This document shows positions 1 through 9,348 of a stretch of DNA of 64,000 nt, piece by piece. The notes beneath the pieces were generated by a model. It was given only the letters and a program-made list of their open reading frames with translations, did not search any database and was not told the origin of the DNA. The position numbers were made by a program, and so were the translations under genes. Source of the stretch: Clostridium yunnanense (GTDB taxonomy: Bacteria > Bacillota > Clostridia > Clostridiales > Clostridiaceae); assembly GCF_016595795.1 (NCBI RefSeq), contig NZ_JAENHN010000048.1:62001-126000 (forward strand). The letters run 5' to 3'. Numbering within the stretch: position 1 is the stretch's first letter; every line of letters starts with the position of its first letter.

Positions 1-87
1 TATATCAAATGATGGATCAATTCTCACTATCGAAAAAAACTAACATGAGTTCTTAATTTAGAACACAAAGTTTGTATATAACTTACA

Positions 88-119
88 AAAACCAGCTTGA
101 AATTAGATCAAGCTGGTTT
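88..119 (-). terminator. Intrinsic terminator after the chemoreceptor gene
   Basis: Perfect 10-bp inverted repeat (AACCAGCTTG / CAAGCTGGTT) with a 10-nt loop. On the minus strand it is followed by a T run, so it can end the chemoreceptor transcript. Read on the plus strand the T run is weaker, but it could also end a gene entering from the left edge. Confidence 0.65.
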
Positions 120-150
120 CTTATTTAGGACTATATTTAGCAATATTATT

Positions 151-212
151 GAAATTAAGTGGTTATGCAGGAGATGCTATATGAGCAAGCTATTAGAATT
201 AAATGATTTATA
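151..212 (+). repeat. Truncated copy of the 196-bp family A element
   Basis: About 60 bp match the left end of the full elements at 6059-6254 and 57013-57208 (starting GAAATTAAGTGGTTATGCA) and then stop abruptly at the stop codon of the chemoreceptor gene. The Shine-Dalgarno and ATG of the element's mini-ORF are kept but the frame closes after ten codons. It looks like a decayed or deletion copy. Confidence 0.7.
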
Positions 213-2370
213 ATTTAAACTTCTCTATTACTTCTCTTAAGCTTTCAGCTTGTCCATTTAAATCTAGAGCCAATTCATTAATTTTCTTGTTATCCAAAGC
301 TTCATCTTCTATTACAGCAGTTACTTCTTCTGTAGCTGCTGTATTCTGCTGTGAAATAGCCGCAATATTTCCTATAGCTATATTCAAACTATTTTTGCCT
401 TCATCAATATTCTTAATAGATGACATTGATTGTTCTATTGCAGCTGATACTTCTCCAAAAGTTCTTTCCAAGTTACTAAAGGATTCAATAGTAGATTTAA
501 CCTGTGCTTGCTCTTTTACAAAGGCTTCTTTAGCACTATCAGCTATTATCATAGAATTATTAATAGCTGAATTTACATCTCCAATTATATCCTTTATCTC
601 TAGAGAGGCCTTTTGGGATTGTTCTGCTAATTTTCTTATCTCATTTGCTACAACTGAAAATCCTTTTCCAGCTTCTCCTGCTCTAGCTGCTTCAATAGAT
701 GCATTTAATGATAATAGATTTGTTTGATTAGTTATGCTATTTATTTCATTCAGTATCTTTAAGATTAACTGAGTGCTGTTTGTTAGCTTATTTATTGTAC
801 TAGCAACTTCAGTCATAGCATGAGAATTTTCTTTTGAAGTCTCATGTAGCTCATTTATATCTCTGGTATTATTTTTTATAGCACTTATTGCATTTTCTTT
901 CGCATCATTTAAGGTTACTAATACTTCAGTTGTATACTTAAGCTGATCATCTAAGTCAGTATTTATAGATGCACAATTCATAGTATCCTCTGCCTGCTTA
1001 GAAGAACCTACTGATATCTCTTGTATATTTCTAACAACATCCTCTGACTTTTCATTTATACTATTAGATACCTCTAAAAGGTTAGCTGAAATAGATGCTG
1101 TTTCATCTGCCAATATTGCAGTATTGGTTAATGCACCCTTTAGCCTTGCAACCATATTATTAAAGTTAATGGATAACTCATTTAATTCTTTTATCTTGTA
1201 CTTCTTATCAGATATAACTGTAAAATCACAATTAGAAACCTTGGTAACTAAAGCTATAAAATTCTTTATTGGTACAGTAATTTGCATCGATATTGGAATA
1301 GATGCTAATGCAGCTAAGAACAAACATATTACTAGAATTATTAATGAATATTTACCTACATGTAGTGCAGTATTGTATAACTCACTTGTAGGTATCAAAG
1401 CTATGTATTTCCATCCAGTTTCTGATAATGTAGAATATGCTATGTAATAAGATTGTCCATCAATTTTTTCCGTAAGTTCCCCTTCTTGCTTGTCCTTTAT
1501 AGAAGAATAAAAAGCTTCTTTATATTTATCTCCCAGGCTTACTTGAGTATTTCCTCCAATTAATTCTCCTTTTTCATCTACTATTATTACCTTACCATTG
1601 TCCCCTATATTAATATCTTCCATGGCTTTTTTAAATATAGTATCTGGTACATTTATTTGAAGCACCCCAAGCTGTTTGCTTGAAACACTATTATTTATTG
1701 ACTTAATATAGCTTAGCTTCTTTTCTCCATCTTGATCAGTAACTGCCCAGAAGCCTTTGCCAGGTTCATCTATAGCTTTTTTATACCATTCTGTTTTCTT
1801 CGCTTCTTCTCCTACTTTTTGTGAAGAAGCTTCAAACACCTCATTTTTAGTATTAATTGACAATCCGTCATTATCTTTATATAAATATATACTATCTAAC
1901 ACTCCACTATTATTAAGACCTATAATTTTTTGAAGATTCTGCTTAGCATCCGATGCTTTACTCAGAACCTGATCCCTTTCACTACTTGAGAAACTCATGG
2001 CATCAGTAATATTAGCATTGGATAATATCTGAAAGGATATTTGATCTGAAAAATCACTTATAATTCTTACATAATGTTTGTTTTGATTTAGAATATGTTC
2101 TGTAGATGCCTTAAACTCTTTAGTCATACTACTTGACATAACTACAAAATTGAACGAAGTCGTAATTATCATAACAACTAATACTAGAGTTACAAAGGCG
2201 ATAACTAATCTTCCAAGTAAGCTTTTTATGCTAAAGATATCCTTAATAAAAACGTTATCATTCTGCTTATTGCTAAGTCTAGTTGAAAGTGAGCCGATTA
2301 AACTTTTAGATTTAGTTGATGATTCTAAACCCTTCTTTTTTTCCTTATTCTTAAGCCTCTTTTTAACCAT
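208..2370 (-). CDS. Methyl-accepting chemotaxis protein with extracellular Cache-type sensor
   Basis: Transmembrane chemoreceptor of 720 aa that would signal to CheA/CheW. A long basic cytoplasmic N-terminus (1-50) precedes a first membrane helix (about 55-77), an extracellular dCache-like region (about 78-340), a second helix (about 341-362), a HAMP domain, and a cytoplasmic signalling coiled coil whose tip contains [10 protein letters not shown]. An AGGAGG-type site supports the ATG at 2370. The gene is monocistronic, with a terminator hairpin at 88-119. A LacI-type operator-like palindrome (2394-2405) lies just upstream and differs at one position from one before the amylopullulanase gene, so control by a shared sugar repressor is plausible (inference). 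The ligand cannot be read from the sequence. Confidence 0.93.
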   Translation of the reverse strand: MVKKRLKNKEKKKGLESSTKSKSLIGSLSTRLSNKQNDNVFIKDIFSIKSLLGRLVIAFVTLVLVVMIITTSFNFVVMSSSMTKEFKASTEHILNQNKHYVRIISDFSDQISFQILSNANITDAMSFSSSERDQVLSKASDAKQNLQKIIGLNNSGVLDSIYLYKDNDGLSINTKNEVFEASSQKVGEEAKKTEWYKKAIDEPGKGFWAVTDQDGEKKLSYIKSINNSVSSKQLGVLQINVPDTIFKKAMEDINIGDNGKVIIVDEKGELIGGNTQVSLGDKYKEAFYSSIKDKQEGELTEKIDGQSYYIAYSTLSETGWKYIALIPTSELYNTALHVGKYSLIILVICLFLAALASIPISMQITVPIKNFIALVTKVSNCDFTVISDKKYKIKELNELSINFNNMVARLKGALTNTAILADETASISANLLEVSNSINEKSEDVVRNIQEISVGSSKQAEDTMNCASINTDLDDQLKYTTEVLVTLNDAKENAISAIKNNTRDINELHETSKENSHAMTEVASTINKLTNSTQLILKILNEINSITNQTNLLSLNASIEAARAGEAGKGFSVVANEIRKLAEQSQKASLEIKDIIGDVNSAINNSMIIADSAKEAFVKEQAQVKSTIESFSNLERTFGEVSAAIEQSMSSIKNIDEGKNSLNIAIGNIAAISQQNTAATEEVTAVIEDEALDNKKINELALDLNGQAESLREVIEKFKL

Positions 2371-2393
2371 ATATTCTCCTCCTCTTTATTAGG

Positions 2394-2405
2394 GCAATCG
2401 TTTGC
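2394..2405. promoter_or_regulatory. LacI/GalR-type operator-like palindrome before the chemoreceptor gene
   Basis: GCAATCGTTTGC is an imperfect palindrome 24 nt upstream of the start codon. It differs at one position from the core GCAATCGATTGC before the amylopullulanase gene (21683-21698). The central CG and A/T-rich arms are typical of LacI/GalR-family and cre sites. Which regulator binds is unknown. Confidence 0.45.
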
Positions 2406-2454
2406 ACAACTGCATGCAATTAAGACATCTATATTTATATCTAATCACTTATTG

Positions 2455-2495
2455 ACAAAAAAGTCAACTTACATCCATTAGTAAGCCGACCTTTT
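2455..2495 (-). terminator. Intrinsic terminator of the Lnr-like ABC operon
   Basis: On the minus strand a 10-bp stem (GTCGGCTTAC / GTAAGTTGAC, with G-U pairs) is followed by a run of six T. It lies about 75 nt beyond the stop codon of the last permease gene. Confidence 0.8.
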
Positions 2496-2567
2496 TCCTA
2501 AATATTTTTAAATAGGTTAATATTCTCACTATATACTTTAATACTTTCCTTTATAGTAAAACTTATC

Positions 2568-3713
2568 TTATCCAAGTGAGTTCATTGCTTTTTGACTATT
2601 TTTCATTCTATATGCAGCTATAAGCAAGAAAGTCACTGAGAATAACATAAGAACTGCAAAGTTTATTCTTATATCACTTAGACTATTGCCATTTTGAAGT
2701 TTTTGTATACCGTCAATGACCCATCTTTGAGGAGTAAAAAATGATACTTTCTGAACTGTATCAGGCAGTAGTTTTGCTGGGACAAAGCATCCAGAAAACA
2801 TTGCAGTAGCCGTTACTATCAAACTTGTAAAGGTATTAAAACTCTGTGATTCATTAAACAATGCTATACATAACATACCAAAAGCAACAGTTACGATTGA
2901 TATCATAATTAAGAGTAAGAACATTGGTGCTATATCAATACCAGTTTCTATATTAAATACATATTTTAGTGAAACTAATATAATTACTACTTGAAGTGCT
3001 AAGAAGATTACATTAGACAATATATTTGCAAAAGTATATTTTATAGAGGATACTGGAGCTACAAATATTCTTGAATAAGTATTCTCCTTTTTCTCCTTTA
3101 TTGTTAGTCCTGATATCATTATAGATCTTAACATCATATAATATATCATAAACCCAATACTTGCCTCTGTTACAGCCAATCCATCACCCTTGTCCTTAAG
3201 AGGAGTCTTTTCAATCTTAACTGATCCATTTTTGTACTCTTCTAACATCTTATAGAATCTATCCTTATCTCCAGAAGAGGCTTTTCCTAAATCAGAAATA
3301 TTTTTAGTCTGAAAATCTAATACTCCTTTTAAGCTATCAGTAAAGCTATTTACCTTGGATGAATAAATTTCTGCTCCAGTAGTATTTCCGGACATAATAT
3401 CATTTTCAAACCCCTTAGGTACTGATATAGCTAAAATTATGTCATTCTGAGTTAGTTTTTCTTTTATATCTTTCTCATCCTTTATTGTTACTATATCCAC
3501 CTGTGTCATATTTTTCACATTCTCTATTACTTGACTTGATACTTTGGAATTATCGTTATCAATGATACCTACTCTTAATACACCTTGAGATACAGTATAT
3601 AACTTCATAAATACCAATATTACAAGCACTGGCACTAAAAGCTGCATCAAGGCTTTTGGAGAATCGAAAATTAATTTTAAGTTTTTCTTTACTAACACTA
3701 AAATTTCATTCAT
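2568..3713 (-). CDS. ABC-2 type transporter permease (LnrN/YfiN-like)
   Basis: Membrane subunit of 381 aa with the ABC-2 permease layout: an N-terminal helix (about 20-40), a long extracytoplasmic region rich in Lys/Asp/Asn (about 45-165), then five or six membrane helices in the C-terminal half. Last gene of the exporter operon, separated from the upstream permease by 1 nt, so translation is probably coupled. The gene order kinase-regulator-ATPase-permease-permease matches B. subtilis lnrJKLMN (yfiJKLMN), which removes amphiphilic polyenes such as linearmycin. That substrate is known for Bacillus only; here the substrate is inferred to be a membrane-active compound. Specific assignment to LnrN rests on order. 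Confidence 0.85.
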   Translation of the reverse strand: MNEILVLVKKNLKLIFDSPKALMQLLVPVLVILVFMKLYTVSQGVLRVGIIDNDNSKVSSQVIENVKNMTQVDIVTIKDEKDIKEKLTQNDIILAISVPKGFENDIMSGNTTGAEIYSSKVNSFTDSLKGVLDFQTKNISDLGKASSGDKDRFYKMLEEYKNGSVKIEKTPLKDKGDGLAVTEASIGFMIYYMMLRSIMISGLTIKEKKENTYSRIFVAPVSSIKYTFANILSNVIFLALQVVIILVSLKYVFNIETGIDIAPMFLLLIMISIVTVAFGMLCIALFNESQSFNTFTSLIVTATAMFSGCFVPAKLLPDTVQKVSFFTPQRWVIDGIQKLQNGNSLSDIRINFAVLMLFSVTFLLIAAYRMKNSQKAMNSLG

Positions 3714-3714
3714 T

Positions 3715-4833
3715 TTAAGCTTCCTCTCTTCTCATAATAAATGGTAGTGCCATAAACAGGGCTGATAATCCTACGCATATTAATAATGTAGTATTAAACT
3801 TAGAAAAATCATTATTAAACGCTATATTAATAATAGTTCTATTTACCCATCTAACTGGTGACAACTTTGTTGCTATAGCTAAAGCACCGGTAACATTTTC
3901 ACTTATATAAACATATCCTCCACCAAGAAATGTTAAAGCCGGAATTATAACTACGTTTAAAAGCATCTGACCAGTCTTTTCGTCTTTAACTATAAATCCA
4001 AGACATACACCTAAGGATGATGAAAATAAATTCAAAGCTAGCATTATTACCAGGATACTTAAAAGATGATTTCCCCAGTAAACTTTCAGAACGAAGGTAG
4101 CAAATAGAAATGCAGGTATAAGTGTTACAATGGTTATAATAAAGGTTGCTATCATCTTAGTAAATACATATTCCCCCCTAGAAACACCAGATACAATAGT
4201 CCTTCCCTCTATCTTCATATTTCTTCCCTCAACTACCATGAAGTATCCAAACATTCCACCATATAATATCATCATTGTTATTTCAACTACTCCATAGTAA
4301 TCAAATGATCCAGTTTGTCTACCTATTGATACAGTATTCACTTTTGTATATCCCTTGGAAAAATCATCATCTACTAATTTTATATTTTGTGGAGCAAGTT
4401 TAACTATAGCTCCATATACGCCGTATCTTTCCACTATGCCTTGCAAACCACCCATAACAATATTTACTGATATATTATCTTTTTCATTTTTATAAACTTG
4501 TATTTTATCACTTTGAAGTTCTACTAATATATTATCAGCGTTCTTCCTTACTATATCCTTAGCTTCATCTATATTACTAATTTCTTTAAAGGTTACTTTA
4601 TCGTTTTTTTGTTCTTCTTTAAATCTATTAAATATATCTTTAGTATCTTTCGAACTATTATCTACGTAAACTATATTAATTTTATTTAAATCAACTGTGC
4701 TTTCAAAAGCATTGGCTAATGCACTTCCAAGTATCACCATAAAAACTATCGGAAATACTAACATTGACACTATACCAGTTCTTTCTTTGATTGAATACAA
4801 TATAGAATACCCTACATGCTTTAAAATCCTCAT
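3715..4833 (-). CDS. ABC-2 type transporter permease (LnrM/YfiM-like)
   Basis: Membrane subunit of 372 aa with the same layout as its downstream neighbour: an N-terminal helix (about 20-40), an extracytoplasmic domain (about 45-170), then a C-terminal block of helices. The two permeases are diverged paralogues that would form a heterodimer. The start has a GGGGGA-type ribosome binding site inside the 11-nt gap from the ATPase stop codon. It is part of the operon 5780-2568. Confidence 0.85.
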   Translation of the reverse strand: MRILKHVGYSILYSIKERTGIVSMLVFPIVFMVILGSALANAFESTVDLNKINIVYVDNSSKDTKDIFNRFKEEQKNDKVTFKEISNIDEAKDIVRKNADNILVELQSDKIQVYKNEKDNISVNIVMGGLQGIVERYGVYGAIVKLAPQNIKLVDDDFSKGYTKVNTVSIGRQTGSFDYYGVVEITMMILYGGMFGYFMVVEGRNMKIEGRTIVSGVSRGEYVFTKMIATFIITIVTLIPAFLFATFVLKVYWGNHLLSILVIMLALNLFSSSLGVCLGFIVKDEKTGQMLLNVVIIPALTFLGGGYVYISENVTGALAIATKLSPVRWVNRTIINIAFNNDFSKFNTTLLICVGLSALFMALPFIMRREEA

Positions 4834-4844
4834 GATGCTTCCCC

Positions 4845-5780
4845 CTAATCCCTAAGCTTTCTACCTGTAAGACTTAAAAATACAGTTTCTAAATTTATCT
4901 TTTTATACTCTATATTTCTTATTTGCATATCTTTGCTGCTAAAATAACCAATTATCTTATCTAAATTATTTATTTCTCTTACTGAACTTATAGTTATCTT
5001 TTCATCATTTATCTCAAAGCCTTTGACTCCTGGTATCTCTTTTAATTCTTTTTCAACTAATTTTTCTATACCTTCAACTTGAATTTCAAGACTCTGAGTA
5101 TCCGATACTATAGATATTAGTGCTTCCTTAGTTCCTTCTGCAATTACCTTACCATGGTCTATAATAACTATTCTAGAGCACAATTCTTCAACCTCTTCCA
5201 TGTAGTGTGAGGTATATATAACAGTACATCCTTGTCTATTTAGCTCTTTAACAGACCTTAGTATATGGTTTCTTGACTGAGGATCTATCCCTACTGTAGG
5301 TTCATCCATTATTATAAGCTTTGGCTTATGAGCTATTGCACAAGCTATATTAAGTCTCCTTGCCATTCCCCCCGAAAACTTCTTTGCTTGAGTCTTTCTA
5401 TGTTCTAAGAGCCCTGTAAATTCTAGCGCCTCTTCTACTGCAGCCTTTAGTTCTTTTCCTTTTAATCCATACAGTCCTGCAAAAAATCTTACATTTTCCT
5501 CTGCACTTAATGAGCTGTAAATAGCAAGACTTTGAGGCACCAGCCCTATTTGACTTTTTATTAGTCTTTCATTGGCTTTAAAGTCTTTTCCAAACAAGAA
5601 TATTTCACCTCTAGTTGGTTTGAGAAGTCCTGTAATTATATTAATCGTTGTACTTTTTCCTGCTCCATTTGGTCCGAGTAACCCAAATATCTCCCCTTCT
5701 TTAACCTCAAATGAAAGGTTATCCACTGCTACATAATCACCAAATCTTTTAGTTAGGTTTTTAATACTTAATAAATTCAT
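4845..5780 (-). CDS. ABC transporter ATP-binding protein (LnrL/YfiL-like)
   Basis: Cytoplasmic ATPase of 311 aa. Walker A is GPNGAGKST, the ABC signature is FSGGM, Walker B is LIIMDEP followed by a D-loop and a switch histidine in TSHYMEE. A C-terminal extension of about 80 aa is typical of DrrA/NatA-like exporter ATPases. The ATG at 5780 is preferred over the in-frame ATG at 5801 because an AGGAG sits 8 nt before it and would otherwise be coding. First gene of the exporter operon. The 490-nt gap from the regulator gene holds a palindromic candidate operator (5892-5918) and a 196-bp repeat, so the exporter probably has its own promoter. Confidence 0.92.
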   Translation of the reverse strand: MNLLSIKNLTKRFGDYVAVDNLSFEVKEGEIFGLLGPNGAGKSTTINIITGLLKPTRGEIFLFGKDFKANERLIKSQIGLVPQSLAIYSSLSAEENVRFFAGLYGLKGKELKAAVEEALEFTGLLEHRKTQAKKFSGGMARRLNIACAIAHKPKLIIMDEPTVGIDPQSRNHILRSVKELNRQGCTVIYTSHYMEEVEELCSRIVIIDHGKVIAEGTKEALISIVSDTQSLEIQVEGIEKLVEKELKEIPGVKGFEINDEKITISSVREINNLDKIIGYFSSKDMQIRNIEYKKINLETVFLSLTGRKLRD

Positions 5781-5864
5781 TATAAATTCTCCTCTCAACA
5801 TAACATTTTATTTAAGATCGCTTCACGATTTATTTACTAGCTTCTATACTTATATTATAGAAAA

Positions 5865-5893
5865 ACCTTCTCTACTTCATCAGTAGAGAAGGT
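5865..5893 (-). terminator. Hairpin between regulator and exporter genes
   Basis: Perfect 10-bp inverted repeat ACCTTCTCTA / TAGAGAAGGT with a 9-nt loop, followed on the minus strand by TTTTTC. It could be a terminator or attenuator in the leader of the exporter operon, because it lies downstream of the candidate operator and upstream of the ATPase start. Confidence 0.5.
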
Positions 5894-5918
5894 CATATCT
5901 TCACATGACTTTCGTCAT
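5892..5918. promoter_or_regulatory. Candidate response-regulator operator (ATGAC-N4-GTCAT)
   Basis: Perfect inverted repeat ATGAC-TTTC-GTCAT at 5905-5918, with a third GTCAT half-site at 5892-5896. It lies in front of the exporter genes controlled, by analogy, by the NarL-type regulator at 6272-6898. Palindromes of this kind are usual targets of NarL/LuxR-type regulators in Firmicutes; binding here is inferred. Confidence 0.4.
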
Positions 5919-6058
5919 ATATATTATCTTTATCTCACATTACTTACATCATAAATAGCTTTTTTGGTTATACCTAAAATCAAAGCATTGGATGTAGTGA
6001 CATCTTTATCTAAAACCGTTTCTTTCGTATAATCTACGTTATGTTTAAAAATATTATT

Positions 6059-6254
6059 AAAATTAAGTGGTTATGCAGGAGATGCTCTATGAGCGAGCTA
6101 TTAGAATTAAATGATTTTTTCAGATGGAATGGCGTTAATAAACTGTACTGTTCGAACGTAGTGAGTTTACAGTTTTAGCCATGAAATATGAGAAAATCAT
6201 ATTAATTCTTTGCGTAAGCTCATTAAAGCATTGGATGCATAACCACTTAATTTC
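6059..6254 (+). repeat. Family A element, full copy 1 (196 bp, terminal inverted repeats)
   Basis: Ends are AAATTAAGTGGTTATGCA and TGCATAACCACTTAATTT. The interior is itself an imperfect long palindrome, so a single strand could fold into one extended hairpin. A second full copy of equal length lies in inverted orientation at 57013-57208; partial copies lie at 151-212, 10262-10304 and 48199-48255. No transposase is present, so it is MITE-like. On the strand given, AGGAG precedes a 29-codon ORF (6089-6178). Confidence 0.85.
6089..6178 (+). CDS. 29-codon mini-ORF inside family A repeat copy 1
   Basis: An ATG at 6089, six nt after AGGAG, opens a 29-aa frame beginning MSELLELNDFFRW and ending in a TAG at 6176-6178. 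The same frame, with three clustered amino-acid changes and one silent change nearby, is intact in the inverted copy at 57089-57178. It is antisense to the surrounding genes. Whether it is translated is unknown; a repeat could keep an ORF by chance. Confidence 0.3.
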   Translation: MSELLELNDFFRWNGVNKLYCSNVVSLQF

Positions 6255-6271
6255 ATTATAGTTCTTTAAAA

Positions 6272-6898
6272 TTAAACCCTACCTTTTATATAATATATAG
6301 CGATTTGAGTTCTATGATTTAAGCCTGTCTTATTTAAAATGTTAGTTATATAATTCTTCACTGTTCCCTCAGATATAAATAGCTTGGCTGATATTTCTTT
6401 ATTAGACATACCTTCTGATATAGCCCTTATTATCTCAAGCTCCCTTTCAGTAAATAGAGACGTATCTATTTTCTCTTCATCATAGGACATATTTTCTTTA
6501 AATTTATTAAATACACTTTCCTCCATTACGCTATTTCCGCTTGCAACTAGTTTTATTGTATTTATAATCTTATCCGGAGGATTATTTTTCAATATATATC
6601 CACTAGCACCATTACTTAAAGCCTCTTTTATATATTCATCTTCATCAAAAGTAGTAAGTATAATAACCTTTGACTTAGTTTTTCTTATTATCTCCCTGGT
6701 AGCATCTACACCGTTCATTAAAGGCATTCTTATATCAAGTAAAACTATATCTATTATGTTCTTTATACAACTGTCTAAAGCTTTTAGCCCATTTTCTGCT
6801 ACATCTATAACATCTATCTCTTCATCCATCGACAAGATTATCCTTAGACTTTCCCTAATTAATGCATCATCATCACATATCAGCAGTCTTATACTCAT
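6272..6898 (-). CDS. NarL/LuxR-family response regulator (LnrK/YfiK-like)
   Basis: Response regulator of 208 aa. The receiver domain (1-120) has the acidic pocket DDD at 9-11 and the phospho-acceptor Asp55 in LLDIRMP; the C-terminal LuxR helix-turn-helix (about 145-205) contains LTEREL-like and SNKEIS segments. It overlaps the 3' end of the kinase gene by 26 bp, so the two are co-translated. By family and position it should activate the downstream ABC exporter, probably through the palindrome at 5892-5918. Confidence 0.93.
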   Translation of the reverse strand: MSIRLLICDDDALIRESLRIILSMDEEIDVIDVAENGLKALDSCIKNIIDIVLLDIRMPLMNGVDATREIIRKTKSKVIILTTFDEDEYIKEALSNGASGYILKNNPPDKIINTIKLVASGNSVMEESVFNKFKENMSYDEEKIDTSLFTERELEIIRAISEGMSNKEISAKLFISEGTVKNYITNILNKTGLNHRTQIAIYYIKGRV

Positions 6899-8018
6899 TC
6901 TCTCTCTCCTTTAATATCGGTAATAATAAAGTTACCGCAAACCCGTCACTTCCATCAAATAGTGCATTACCACCAGCATCTATACATCTTTGCTCAATTC
7001 CTGAAAGTCCTAGTCCTTTTTTTACATTAAATATTCCAAGCCCATTATCCTTAACAAAAACTCTTATAACTTTATTAAATACATCTATAGATATTTCAAC
7101 ATTACTCGCATTTGAATACTTCATAGTATTAGTCAAGCTTTCTTTAATACTCTCTATAATTAGACTCCAGTGACTATACTTAATCTTATTAAGATCTCCT
7201 GTGTATATCAAACTATATTTTAATTCTGTTCCTTTTGTGCATTCTTCTAGCACCATCTTTACTCTATTTATTCCTAGCTGCTCCGTTGGAGGTTTTATCT
7301 TTCTTAAGGTAATCCTTATATCATCCATTCCATTTCTTAGAACTCTAATAGAATTGTCAATCATTGATTCAGCCTTATCTTTATCACTTTTCATTATAAA
7401 TTTAGCTGCCTCGAGCTGCATTAGACTTGCTGCAATTGTATGTCCTATCTTATCATGCATCTTTTGAGATAATGAATTGCGTTCTTCTAACTGAGCTGTA
7501 TATAAAACCTGTTTCTCATAACTTTTTAAATCCTCTATCTCTTTAGTGTAAGTGTTATTCTTTTGTCTAAGAATATCATTTTCTTCTAGTAAATTATCAA
7601 TCCTTGCAAAATGTTTTGTAAAAATTGAATCTAACATTATAAGTAGAAAAATTATAAATATATACATGGGTTGAACATTTATACCCATAATAATAAGCAT
7701 TACTAAAGACGCCACTAAAAATATTATTTCACTTTGATTAATTGACTTTATAATATCATATATTGAACACGGCAATAAAACTATAAATAAGTTATCTACA
7801 TATATACTTGAATATGCTATTACTATAATAGATACCACGGACATAATTATACTATTCTTATGTTTTATAAAAACGAAATATAATACGCTAGTTATAATAT
7901 AAATTAATAATAATATGACTATATTTGCAAAGAATACCTTCTCTTCAATATAATCATATATACAATATATAATTATTAACCCCCTAATTAATAATAAATA
8001 ATCACTTCTATTTTTCAA
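6873..8018 (-). CDS. Sensor histidine kinase, HisKA_3 type (LnrJ/YfiJ-like)
   Basis: Membrane kinase of 381 aa with about six N-terminal helices (10-130) and almost no extracellular loops, the intramembrane-sensing type. A short coiled coil leads into the HisKA_3 domain with phospho-acceptor His188 in QKMHDKIGHT, and an HATPase_c domain follows with DNGLG and GLGLSGI. The start is probably TTG, supported by AAGGAGAAG at good spacing. It pairs with the overlapping response regulator gene. A sensor with so little exposed surface suggests detection of a ligand in the membrane, as described for the Bacillus lipid-antibiotic systems (inference). Confidence 0.9.
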   Translation of the reverse strand: MKNRSDYLLLIRGLIIIYCIYDYIEEKVFFANIVILLLIYIITSVLYFVFIKHKNSIIMSVVSIIVIAYSSIYVDNLFIVLLPCSIYDIIKSINQSEIIFLVASLVMLIIMGINVQPMYIFIIFLLIMLDSIFTKHFARIDNLLEENDILRQKNNTYTKEIEDLKSYEKQVLYTAQLEERNSLSQKMHDKIGHTIAASLMQLEAAKFIMKSDKDKAESMIDNSIRVLRNGMDDIRITLRKIKPPTEQLGINRVKMVLEECTKGTELKYSLIYTGDLNKIKYSHWSLIIESIKESLTNTMKYSNASNVEISIDVFNKVIRVFVKDNGLGIFNVKKGLGLSGIEQRCIDAGGNALFDGSDGFAVTLLLPILKERENEYKTADM

Positions 8019-8362
8019 AATATTCTTCTCCTTAAAAATAGGATTAATTTATCTAATAAGCTTGTCCAGTTGTTAAACTATTTATTATAGTAATCATAAA
8101 AAGTTATGATTACTATAAATATAATCCAATCTCTTACACTATAAATATTTATAGGGATCCGATTTCTATCATTAAACTGTACATGCTATCTTTTTTAGAC
8201 TTCCGATATGTACATCTTAAATTTCTGTAATGGATCCCTATATATGAGATTTCCTTTGTAAAAGTCAGAGTGTTTATCTTATTTTTCAATAAGACAATTG
8301 TATTAGCATACACAATTTTCCTTAATACCTATTATATGATTTATATATATTAGCTTCAATAA
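8019..8362. other. Intergenic region with one palindromic repeat, no gene seen
   Basis: This 344-bp gap between two minus-strand genes holds the promoter region of the kinase operon and the family C palindrome at 8150-8242. No open frame with a ribosome binding site was found. Confidence 0.6.
8150..8242. repeat. Family C palindromic repeat, copy 1
   Basis: A 93-bp imperfect palindrome: the ends TATAGGGATCC / GGATCCCTATA are complementary, with inner arms around ACTGTACATG / TATGTACATC. It shares layout and end sequence with the elements at 36250-36352 and 51516-51617. Function unknown. Confidence 0.65.
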
Positions 8363-9073
8363 TTATTTAAACTTATAGATCAATCCATCTTGAACTGATG
8401 AAAATGGAATATGGAATTCCTTAATTCCTGAAACATATGGCGCTATGTCGTATAGTTGAAATACTATAACTATTCCATCATTATCAATATAGAAATCTTG
8501 TTTGTTCTTAATTCCTTTAAATCCATTTTCATCCTGAAAATACTCACTTGGATTTTTGGCAATTTGTTGCCTAATAATATCATTTATTTTAGTTTGGTAA
8601 TCATATCCTTCCTTAAACAATTCAAATAAGCTTAATCTTTTTCCTTTATTAAAATCATAATTATATGTATTTCTTGTAGTTAAACCATGAGCCCCTCCGG
8701 TGTATTGATAATAGTCAACTACTAAACTCACAAAGTTTTTAGTGTTATACGGTATTTTGTATACTGTATCTAATGAATAAGGCCTAAAATCTATACCTTT
8801 ACTTTTTGATTCAGCTTCATCTTGCTTAGCTAGTTCAATTAAGTCTTTTTGCCAATCAGCTATATCTCCCTCAACTATACCATTAAACTCTTTCACGTTA
8901 TTATTGCTTTCAGCAATAATTGGTATCTTTATATCTATAGTTCCATATGACTTAGTTTCGTTTATTTTCTTTTCAGTAAACTTATACCCTTCATCTACTA
9001 AAGTCATTCCACACATAATAAAACTTAAAAAAATAACTCCAATTAATTTAGATATTTTTCTTATGTTTATCAT
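8363..9073 (-). CDS. Secreted DUF4163/DUF3298 domain protein (PdaC N-terminal/RsiV-like)
   Basis: Protein of 236 aa with an N-terminal hydrophobic segment (residues 8-25) that may be a signal peptide or anchor. The rest resembles the paired DUF4163 and DUF3298 domains seen in PdaC and RsiV. A YTGGAHG motif at about residue 126, typical of the family, precedes the DUF3298 part. In PdaC these domains are fused to a polysaccharide deacetylase; here two deacetylase genes lie divergently next door, so a wall-related role is plausible. In RsiV the domain binds lysozyme. The true ligand cannot be read here. Confidence 0.8.
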   Translation of the reverse strand: MINIRKISKLIGVIFLSFIMCGMTLVDEGYKFTEKKINETKSYGTIDIKIPIIAESNNNVKEFNGIVEGDIADWQKDLIELAKQDEAESKSKGIDFRPYSLDTVYKIPYNTKNFVSLVVDYYQYTGGAHGLTTRNTYNYDFNKGKRLSLFELFKEGYDYQTKINDIIRQQIAKNPSEYFQDENGFKGIKNKQDFYIDNDGIVIVFQLYDIAPYVSGIKEFHIPFSSVQDGLIYKFK

Positions 9074-9348
9074 ACTCTTATCCCTCCTTATACTTTTAAT
9101 AATATTTTATCCACAACTTCAATAACTATAAGCAGTTATAAACATAAAACTCACAAAACTTTAACAACTTATCCACATGTAAATGTGGATAATGTGAATA
9201 ATTTTCCATTATATGTAATATACATTCTGAATAATTTTATTCCCATTAAATATAATAACTAATGATGGTTTTAATTGGACTAAAAGTAAAAAAAGCCTAC
9301 ATAGACTTAAACTTACTATATAAAACTTCATGATAAAGGAGAGTTTTT

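Noticed and set aside
6862-7467. Plus-strand frames opposite the kinase and regulator genes
   Set aside because: They are antisense shadows of strongly supported minus-strand genes and lack ribosome binding sites.
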